In this document: piece after piece, positions 1 to 7,100 of the stretch
Layout of the letters: every line of letters begins with the position of its first letter
Position numbering within the stretch: the first letter of the stretch is position 1
Assembly (NCBI GenBank): GCA_964353175.1
Contig: CAYGUX010000049.1
Span: 1-9,509 of the forward strand
Direction of reading: 5' to 3'
Length of the DNA stretch: 9,509 nt
From: JAIYCX01 sp964353175
Lineage (GTDB): Bacteria > Bdellovibrionota_C > UBA2361 > SZUA-149 > DAOLCO01
Notes under the pieces: model-generated
Database searches by the model: none
Told to the model about the DNA's origin: nothing
What the model saw: only the letters and a program-made list of their open reading frames with translations
Program-made: the position numbers and the translations under genes

Positions 1-365
<365 letters not shown>

Positions 366-386
366 GAAAAGCTGCTGTGTATATCA

Positions 387-411
387 GTTGACAGATCCTG
401 ATCGTGCCAAC
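387..411 (-). repeat. Imperfect hairpin just upstream of 16S
   Basis: The arms are GTTGACAGATC (387-397) and GATCGTGCCAAC (400-411), separated by 2 nt. They pair with one mismatch and one bulged base. The 2-nt gap means the innermost pairs must open in RNA. It sits 22-46 nt upstream of the inferred mature 16S end, where processing signals would be expected. Confidence 0.5.
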
Positions 412-414
412 CTA

Positions 415-444
415 TTCTAGTATAATGCAAGCACCATACTAGAA
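415..444 (-). repeat. Perfect 9-bp inverted repeat in rRNA leader
   Basis: The arms TTCTAGTAT (415-423) and ATACTAGAA (436-444) are perfect complements with a 12-nt loop. The loop itself contains TGC-AA-GCA. It may be a leader stem-loop or a protein-binding site. The arm also contains TATACT on the minus strand, but no good -35 element is placed to make it a promoter. Confidence 0.6.
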
Positions 445-482
445 AACAAAAATGCTTATCGATTTATGTGTCGCGATTAAAA

Positions 483-519
483 TTAATCAGATATGACACC
501 TAAGTGACATATTGATTAA
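483..519 (-). repeat. Long imperfect hairpin in rRNA leader (16-bp arms)
   Basis: The outer arms TTAATCA (483-489) and TGATTAA (513-519) are perfect complements. The inner arms ATATGACAC (491-499) and GTGACATAT (504-512) pair with one mismatch around the 4-nt loop ctaa, and G490 is bulged. Two alternative pairings compete with it: GATTAA/TTAATC (475-488), and GTGTC (469-473) with GACAC (495-499). A leader that switches between folds is therefore possible, but this is inference. Confidence 0.6.
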
Positions 520-612
520 AACGCATAACGAACTCATTGAAATTAACAGACTTTGAAATCAAACCAAAGCTGTTCTCTTCTACCCAACTAACAATGTATA
601 CGCGAGTGATAT

Positions 613-663
613 CTTCAAATTTGAAGCTATCTTGAAAGGACGTAAACTACTGTATCCTTTCAA
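613..663 (-). repeat. Palindrome followed by a perfect 9-bp inverted repeat
   Basis: Positions 613-626 read CTTCAAATTTGAAG, a perfect 14-bp palindrome. Immediately after it, TTGAAAGGA (632-640) and TCCTTTCAA (655-663) form a perfect 9-bp inverted repeat with a 14-nt loop. The TTGAA/TTCAA core recurs in both, so alternative pairings between them are possible. Both lie inside the inferred rRNA leader. Confidence 0.6.
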
Positions 664-671
664 TCTTCGAG

Positions 672-714
672 CTCACTTTCAAGCGAACAACTCATTCGTT
701 TCGCCTTAAGTGAG
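672..714 (-). repeat. Hairpin at the inferred 5' end of the rRNA transcript
   Basis: The arms are CTCACTTTCAAGCGAA (672-687) and TTCGCCTTAAGTGAG (700-714). They pair over CTCACTT/AAGTGAG, AAG/CTT and CGAA/TTCG with small bulges and a 12-nt loop. Because the candidate transcription start is at about 714-716, this would be the first structure made in the transcript. Confidence 0.5.
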
Positions 715-721
715 GCGGGGT

Positions 722-748
722 TCTATACTAACTGGTTTTGGATTACAA
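722..748 (-). promoter_or_regulatory. Candidate rRNA operon promoter
   Basis: On the minus strand, TTGTAA (748-743) and TATAGA (727-722) are separated by 15 bp and resemble a sigma70 promoter. The -10 box is followed by the GC-rich discriminator ACCCCGCC, the hallmark of stringently controlled stable-RNA promoters. Upstream of the -35 there is a run of T/A-rich sequence (see 757-783). The 15-bp spacer is shorter than the usual 16-18. The predicted start is near 714-716, giving a leader of about 350 nt. The placement is inference from motif and context. Confidence 0.5.
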
Positions 749-756
749 CCCTTAGA

Positions 757-783
757 ACTAATAAAAATGAAAAAAATTATTAC
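757..783 (-). promoter_or_regulatory. UP-element-like AT tract upstream of candidate rRNA promoter
   Basis: This is a nearly pure A/T stretch (on the plus strand, ctaataaaaatg followed by an A-run and attatta). It lies about 10-35 bp upstream of the -35 box, where alpha-subunit-binding UP elements lie in strong rRNA promoters. Composition and position are the only evidence. Confidence 0.35.
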
Positions 784-811
784 CAAGTTATTACAATATG
801 TTACAACTCGA

Positions 812-856
812 TTTTGGCAACCTTTTCTGAGCGATCCTCTCGGTTAAATGCCAAAA
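812..856 (-). terminator. Inverted repeat downstream of the UvrA-like gene (possible transcript end)
   Basis: The arms TTTTGGC-AACC (812-822) and GGTT-aaat-GCCAAAA (842-856) give 11 complementary pairs with a 4-nt bulge. It begins about 40 nt beyond the stop codon of the minus-strand gene and precedes the rRNA promoter on the same strand. No U-tract follows on either strand, so it is not a standard intrinsic terminator. It may be a Rho-type end or an mRNA 3' stem. Next to it is a tandem CCAAAAATGGG / CCAAAATGGG repeat at about 851-871. Confidence 0.35.
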
Positions 857-895
857 ATGGGCCAAAATGGGTAATTTTGTTGAATTAAGGGCTTA

Positions 896-2713
896 TTATT
901 TTAATAATTCGAGAATAATCGCTCTATTTATTGGATTTAATTCTGAAATTAAGGCGTTTATTCTTAAAGATTGAGGCTGAATCCGGTATATTTCGGCCTT
1001 ATGGCTAAGAAGGAAGTCCGGTTCTGCCTCAAACCAGCCTATAAGATCACTTAGACTGCCTTGGAAACACTCTTTTAGCTTAATACCATAGCTAGTTATT
1101 GATCCTAGCTTGATATTAAGGCCTGTTCCGCTACACTTAGAACATTCTGCTACAGCCCTATATCCATATAATAGCTTCTCTTCTAAATATCCCCTCCCCT
1201 TACAGGTGCGGCAATGCAATTCACTTTTACTCTGATAGTCCTGTGTTGAGAATCCAATTAGTCTTGCTTCCTTAGTACGGGCATACAATTCAAATAAGTT
1301 AGTTCTTAATCCAAGTAGATCAACGACCAATGGACTTTCACAATTTCCTTCCAAAACAAATTCCTGGAAGTCATCTTCATGAACAATTTTGTGCGAGTAG
1401 GTAAACTGACTTTTAGTAGTCTGCCTTTTACTACTTTGTAGTTTGCTTGTTATGCAAAACAGAATTGCGTTTCCATTTTTTTTTATGGCTTCTGTTGCTT
1501 CATCTATACGCGCTTTTTCTTTCCGATATTCGCTTTCCAATATCTCTACAAAGAAGATCACTCCTTTTACTTTTGCAACTTGAATAAAGGCTAATTGAAA
1601 TAGAAGTTTTAAGTTGAAGCTTAGATCTTTAAAGGGACTACTAAGCTTAGTATTAGTAAGCGATTCTACAGGCACTAGGTCTAAGCTCTCAGGCAATTTA
1701 TATTCTGCCTCTGCTGTTCTCACCTTATCGACTAGCTCCGCCAATGTTAAATCGTTTAACTGATGCGATAGTAGTCCTAATACTTTTCGACTGTAGTTTT
1801 TGTTAAGTGTAGTTTTTTTACTTGTTCTCTCATGACCTGCCAGTGAAACTTCTTGCAACTTTCCATGTTCATTTTCCCTGATTACTAAATGACAACCTGA
1901 ACAATAGAAAGATCCATTAAGTGGGAAGAGGCTTTTAAGCTCGATGTTATTATTGCTACTACCTTTACTTAAAAAGGCAAACAACCCACATAATATGCGC
2001 GTATCCACGCTTCTATTCTCTTGGACATAATCTAAAAGGAAGTTATTTAAACTTTTCTCAGATTCTATATTACTTAAACTTCTCTCTAGGGGGATAAACC
2101 TACTTGGGTAGCCTAATTCTAAAACTTCTCTTTCTAATGCGCTCGAATCAAAACTAGGATAGTGTTTAATTTCGTCCTCTATAAGAAATCGTCGAATGCC
2201 ATTTTGCCTTGATTCTCTAAAGGCCCACTGGATTACTTCATGGGGATGTTGAGATTCTGCCCTAGCTACATATATAGGCCCGACGAATACGATACTATCA
2301 ACTTCTAAATCTGAAAACCTTGCCATCCCCCCTATCTCTATCCTACTGAGTCCGCATTGTTTTTCTTCGCAGGAAAGAATTTGGAATCTATTCTTTAGAT
2401 CTGGCAATAAAGCATCACCATTCAATAACTCTTCTAGAGTTATTCCTTGCCTCTCTACAACATTCATCATGTCGTTTATGTCGAAGGTTGGGGCAAAGCT
2501 CTTTATGGATTCCGCTTCTAGGTTCAACAATCTTCTTGTTGCAAATAAATTTAATACTTCATCAGTAGATAGGCCCTCAGCGCCCCTTAGATCAGATAGA
2601 CTAGCTCTAAGTAGGATTGATCTGAGGTTTTTGAATTCAGCCTCAGATGGGACAAACTCAATCAAGCCCCTACCCTGTCTTAAATGATTCTCTATACTCT
2701 CGATCAAACTCAT
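896..2713 (-). CDS. Degenerate UvrA-like protein lacking ATPase motifs
   Basis: This encodes a protein of 605 residues. The ATG at 2713 has AAAGGAG 14 nt upstream; a GTG at 2746 would add 11 residues with a weaker AGG signal. The gene ends in two stops in tandem (TAA TAA). What I see (numbered from the ATG): CxxCxGxG at 501-508 and CxxCxGxG at 524-531, with cysteines 501/504/524/527. This is the spacing of the E. coli UvrA second zinc module (740/743/763/766). Just before it, LFELYARTKEARLIGF resembles the UvrA segment around 'IRelFa..peAr.rGy'. Residues 363-392 align without gaps to the UvrA NBD1 signature and Walker B: LSGGE has become LSFNL, and the DE of Walker B has become EI (390-391). 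GN at 414-415 matches the H-loop strand, but the His position is Thr422. No GxxGxGK[ST] P-loop occurs anywhere. Only one CxxC (271/274) remains of the first zinc module. UvrA is usually ~940 residues. I infer a paralogue without ATPase activity, perhaps a DNA-binding or scaffold protein. The homology rests on my reading and not on a search. Confidence 0.6.
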   Translation of the reverse strand: MSLIESIENHLRQGRGLIEFVPSEAEFKNLRSILLRASLSDLRGAEGLSTDEVLNLFATRRLLNLEAESIKSFAPTFDINDMMNVVERQGITLEELLNGDALLPDLKNRFQILSCEEKQCGLSRIEIGGMARFSDLEVDSIVFVGPIYVARAESQHPHEVIQWAFRESRQNGIRRFLIEDEIKHYPSFDSSALEREVLELGYPSRFIPLERSLSNIESEKSLNNFLLDYVQENRSVDTRILCGLFAFLSKGSSNNNIELKSLFPLNGSFYCSGCHLVIRENEHGKLQEVSLAGHERTSKKTTLNKNYSRKVLGLLSHQLNDLTLAELVDKVRTAEAEYKLPESLDLVPVESLTNTKLSSPFKDLSFNLKLLFQLAFIQVAKVKGVIFFVEILESEYRKEKARIDEATEAIKKNGNAILFCITSKLQSSKRQTTKSQFTYSHKIVHEDDFQEFVLEGNCESPLVVDLLGLRTNLFELYARTKEARLIGFSTQDYQSKSELHCRTCKGRGYLEEKLLYGYRAVAECSKCSGTGLNIKLGSITSYGIKLKECFQGSLSDLIGWFEAEPDFLLSHKAEIYRIQPQSLRINALISELNPINRAIILELLK

Positions 2714-2784
2714 TATTTTATAAAAATCTCCTTTGCCATAAGGCACCCTAATAGCCTATAAAGAATAGCCTAAGTAATTGATTA

Positions 2785-2811
2785 TTGGTTCTCTAAATGA
2801 GGAAATAAAAT
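2785..2811 (+). promoter_or_regulatory. Weak candidate promoter for the DUF58-transglutaminase operon
   Basis: The region between the divergent genes is short (about 86-140 bp depending on the starts). On the plus strand, TTGGTT (2785-2790) and TAAAAT (2806-2811) are 15 bp apart, upstream of the operon. The match is poor and the spacer short. I see no clear operator. The divergent UvrA-like gene must use a promoter in the same stretch. Confidence 0.25.
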
Positions 2812-2853
2812 TGATCTCCTTTAGTAAAGAAGGTGCATCATATCATACGAACT

Positions 2854-4155
2854 ATGAATAACGCTCTAAACAAATTGCGAATGATATGGCCGTTGACGCC
2901 CCGTGGCCTATTTGTAACTGCTGTCGCTTACGTTTGCATTTTCACGCTAGGTATTGCTGAATCAGATCTACTTGCTCCCATTGTAGGAGCGATCCTTATA
3001 ATATGCCTTCTAACCTTCCTTACGCTCATCATCCCAAGTTATATTATAATAAAGCGGGCACTTATAATTGAACATCTAGGCGAGCTTGGTAAGTCTCATA
3101 GCAATGAGACCTGTGATTATTCTATCTCCTTATCGAACTTCAATATTCCTCCGCTTTTTAATCTCGATATCGAACGTGTGTTTCAACTTTCTGAAAATCA
3201 GGATCTTAAAACGAATAAAATCTCAAGTAAGGTATTTCAGTGCAGAGGATCATTCAAAAACCCTCACAATATTGTAAGTCCACTAATCTTTCCTCATCGT
3301 GGCATATTTGAACAAGATCACTTTAAGGCGCGCCTTTCAGATTACTTTGGGTTAACTAAAATCTCTTGGAAAATTAATTCTAAAATCAGCTTCCCTATAT
3401 ATGCTCAGGATAGGAATATTGAACCTATCCCTATTATGTTAGCTAGTTCAATTTCAGGTGACCTGACTAATGCTACTGATGTACGCTCAGGTGATCTTTT
3501 CGATACTAAGCAATATCAGCCAGGAGACAGCCTAAAGCGGGTGCTATGGAAGGTTTATGCAAGGTCTGAGGAGCTTATTGTAAGATATCCGGAGCCGGCT
3601 ATTATTCCGGAAGGTGAGTTACTATCTTATAGTATCGCACTAGCCCAACATGATGATGTTATAAGTGCGGCTCTCAACTATCTAAAGATGGTAGATGAAC
3701 AAAATATTAATTTTCTTGCTGGATTTGCGGGAGCAAAGGGCTTAGTTGCTAGCAATATTAATATAGCAGAAGAGAATTCCATTAAGTACCCAGCGGATTT
3801 AACACCAGAGAATGCTTTAAAAGAATTTGAGCTATTCATGGATACTCTTAAAAGCAATAATCATCACCCCTCGGAAATAATTCTCTTTTTACCCAAACTA
3901 ACCAATCAGTTTGAGAATGAAACTTCAGGCGCTACAAAGTCTATCATCGATATGATTTGCTACCAGGCAAAGTCCATGCAATTGAAAGTTCATTTAGCTG
4001 AAGTAGAGTGTACCCCTATTAAAGAGGAAGCTACTCTAGTTGCACAAAAGGAACTCTTGAAGAAAGTGATCCCCTTAAGGAAGAAAAACACCGATTCTCC
4101 GTCAGACTATCAACATCAATCTGACTCTGAAGTTTATAAAGTTCATTTTATTTAG
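2854..4155 (+). CDS. DUF58 family membrane-anchored protein
   Basis: This encodes 433 residues from the ATG at 2854. The frame is open to a GTG at 2833 (7 residues longer). AAGAAGG at 2827-2833 overlaps that GTG and is about 20 nt from the ATG, so neither start is well supported by a ribosome-binding site. Two hydrophobic segments lie at about 18-34 and 40-60, giving an N-terminal membrane hairpin, followed by a cytoplasmic or periplasmic beta-rich region. The DUF58 signature is clear at about 221-241: YQPGD (Q222, P223, G224, D225), then W232 and the A-R pair (R237) before EELIVR. DUF58 proteins have a von Willebrand A-like fold and are usually encoded beside a MoxR AAA+ ATPase and a transglutaminase. 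The exact biochemical role is unknown. It is 12 bp from the next gene and is probably co-transcribed with it. No MoxR gene is present in the window. Confidence 0.88.
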   Translation: MNNALNKLRMIWPLTPRGLFVTAVAYVCIFTLGIAESDLLAPIVGAILIICLLTFLTLIIPSYIIIKRALIIEHLGELGKSHSNETCDYSISLSNFNIPPLFNLDIERVFQLSENQDLKTNKISSKVFQCRGSFKNPHNIVSPLIFPHRGIFEQDHFKARLSDYFGLTKISWKINSKISFPIYAQDRNIEPIPIMLASSISGDLTNATDVRSGDLFDTKQYQPGDSLKRVLWKVYARSEELIVRYPEPAIIPEGELLSYSIALAQHDDVISAALNYLKMVDEQNINFLAGFAGAKGLVASNINIAEENSIKYPADLTPENALKEFELFMDTLKSNNHHPSEIILFLPKLTNQFENETSGATKSIIDMICYQAKSMQLKVHLAEVECTPIKEEATLVAQKELLKKVIPLRKKNTDSPSDYQHQSDSEVYKVHFI

Positions 4156-4167
4156 AGATAGAAGTAC

Positions 4168-7100
4168 ATGATAAATCAGAGCATTCGGATAATCAGATAT
4201 ATATTCGCATTTTTAGGTGCTGTCTTTGTCGCTCAAACTGTTGATAGTGGCATTTCTTTCTTGGTAATTCTATTTACGCTGTGCATAGCCTTGGCACTCA
4301 GCAATAGGTGCATCAAAAATGGGCCTAAATTAAAGCAACTCTATATATATAGTATCGCTAGCTTTATCGTCGTAGAGATTCTTAGCCGATTGTTGCTAGA
4401 AAAACTAAGCATAGGCAACTTAGATCTCCTACCTTACGTCCTTAGGACCAAATTTGAACTAATCTTCCTGACGTACCTCATTATTTTAGTCGAAAATACC
4501 CTCTTCTGGACTGTAGCCCAAACTCTATTCTTAGAAGTCCTTGCGACAGGCTCATTGCTTGTACTAGCTCTAAAGGGACATCGTGGATATCACATAGACA
4601 TACCAAGCTCGATCAGTTCCCTTACTTGGAAGATCCAAGCTTTTCAAAGTTGGGGCATAGAACCACCTGAACTATTAGCCACTATCGGTGTGATCTTTTC
4701 AATCTTAACCCTTCTATATTCTTATTTATCTTCTCGAAGGACACTTTTTGGGAATAAACAAACTCTACAAACAGAAGGGAAGCCTAGGAGATTGTTCACC
4801 ACCCTAACATTAACACTTATTATTATCGGTTTTCTATTTTCTACTAAAACTATATTCGAAAGCTATTCTAAAAACCTCTCCCAAGTAATGAATGGAGTTG
4901 GAGAGGCAAGCAACCTCAATGAAGGCAAAAGCAATTTAGGATTTAATAAGGCATCCACCCCATCAAAGCAGCCAGCCGCACTTCTTAGGCTACAGAATTC
5001 TTACGATAAAAACCCCTGGGCGCCCATGATGTATCTAAGGGAAGGGGCTTTATCAGAATATAGCGGTAAAGAAATAGTAAAGGCAGGAAGTCAGTACGAT
5101 AAAGATGCTCCTACAATAGACCCCAATAGCCCCTACTATCTTAGCCCTCCTGAAAATGTAAATGAACGAGAGAACATACTTCAAGCCGTCTATGTATTGT
5201 CTGACAAAGCTATACCTTTTTCTTTAGACACTCCTACTTTCTTTAAGCCTATTAAAAATCCTAATCCTAAACGCTTTAAATACACCTACCTCACTCAATC
5301 AAACGCTCCTGTTGAACCGCTAGTAGATTTACTAGATGATCAAGTAGGAAATCGATCTTGGACTAAGGAAATGTGGGCACATTATCTAAGGGGGCCTGGG
5401 AGCAATGATTCACTAGAGCTAAGCACCTTGTCCTCCGATATAAAAGTGATCAGTGAAACTGAGCCTCTACTTTCTAAAAATGGGGAAGATCTAAGATACG
5501 CCCTACTCGCTGAACAATTAACCAGTTCTATTGTTTCTCCGATGAAAAAGGTTACAGCGATTGTACAATATCTTTCAGAGGAAAGTATTTACGTACTAGA
5601 ACCAAATCACAATGTAACGGCGACAGGCGACCCTGTGGCTCCCTATTTATTTCCTAGAATTAAAAGAGGCTATTGTGTACACTTTGCTCATTCGGCGGTT
5701 TATCTTTTTAGGCTAGCTGGTATTCCTGCAAGGATTGGTACTGGGTACTTAGTTGATCTTCAATATGCGAAAGGTGGGGATATTTTAGTGCAAATGGGAG
5801 ATCGTCATGCTTGGCCTGAAGTGTATGTTCAGGATAAGGGATGGATGGTTTTTGATGTCACTCCGCAAAGAGCTGAGAATGATCAAGTACCGATTCCTGA
5901 TCAAGACTTATTAGAACAACTTATGAGTGAGATTGATCCGATTGAAATACTTGAAGGCATTCCCCCAGCACCTGAAAATCTGGACTCAGAAAAAAGCACT
6001 GTTGAAAAAATCATAGATTCAAAAATATTGGCTTATATCCCTAAGCTTATTCCCTACGTATTTATACTATTCATTTTGGCTAAATTTTGGTTGCGGCATT
6101 CTTGGAGACTTCCGTCTTCTGATTCAAAAAAACTCAGCCGATTGTACCGAGCGTACATCTCTACATTAGAGGATATTGGTAGGAAACGTTCTTTTGGAGA
6201 TACTAGACTTACTTTCTCAAAAAAGGTTAAAGACCAACTTGATGTCGATTCAGCTGCAATCTTTAATGACTACCTAGCACTCACCTACTCCAATACGGAA
6301 CAAGGAGTGAAGTTGGATAGAGCCTTAGACCATTTAAGTTCATTGAGGGCGTACTTTCATGGTTTAAAAGGAGCACTATTATTTATTGTCTCCTATCTTA
6401 ACCCACTCTCCCTGCCATTACTTTTCAAAGTAAAGCGACCTAAAACCCGATCTAGCTTATTAATAGTTCTCCTGGGCTTCGGAATAACTTTTGGACATGC
6501 TGAGCTAGCTTATTCGCAAGTTGATAGTTTTGACCTTGACTCGCTAGCTGATTCACTTACAGATTCTAGCTCCGAGAAATTAAGTACAGAAGTACTAATA
6601 CGGCAAGCATTGCTGCTCTTTAATAAAGGGAAAGGAATTGATGCTAGAGCGAAATTAGAAAAAGCACTGGAACAATCCCCAAATGACTATCGTCCGTTTC
6701 TTTACCTAGGACAATACTATCTTTCTGAAGTAGCTCACTTTAAGCTGGCTTATCGGTACATCGCACAAGCCAAATTTTTATTTGAAAAACTTCATCCCAA
6801 TCCTAGTGAAATAGTTAGAGATTATGAGCTACTAAATCAACATGCTCTTCTACTTTACTTGCTATCAGAAGCTCAACTCAACTTAGATCGTTACGAAGAT
6901 TCACTAAAGACTCTAAATCAATATGGGACTCTCAATCAACCAGATTGGTATCCTGGTCAAAAGGCCTGGGTGCTGATGAAATTGAAACGGATTGAGGAAG
7001 CCATAGTTGTTGCAAAAAATGGCCTCTTAGAAGGCGCTGATCCTAAGAGAACTTGGAATATATTAGGCATTCTACTCTCAATAAGTGGCGAACGTGAGAT

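Larger units (their letters stand above)
366..716 (-). other. rRNA leader and gene-free region, rich in inverted repeats
   Basis: This stretch lies between the candidate rRNA promoter and the 16S 5' end. I see no convincing coding region in it. It contains a run of inverted repeats (387-411, 415-444, 483-519, 613-626, 632-663 and 672-714, listed separately). In known rRNA operons the 16S leader is folded and is cut by RNase III and other nucleases, so a structured leader is expected. I did not find a clear boxA antitermination element. A leader of about 350 nt is an inference from the promoter call. Confidence 0.6.

Noticed and set aside
388..426. TTGACA (388-393) and TATAAT (421-426) on the plus strand
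   Set aside because: The two boxes are 27 bp apart, far beyond usable spacing, and would point away from the 16S gene.
2469..2687. 72-codon plus-strand open frame
   Set aside because: It is antisense to the UvrA-like gene, has no supporting ribosome-binding site and no recognisable protein features.
3086..3277. 63-codon plus-strand open frame
   Set aside because: It lies in another frame inside the DUF58 gene, whose domain match spans the region.
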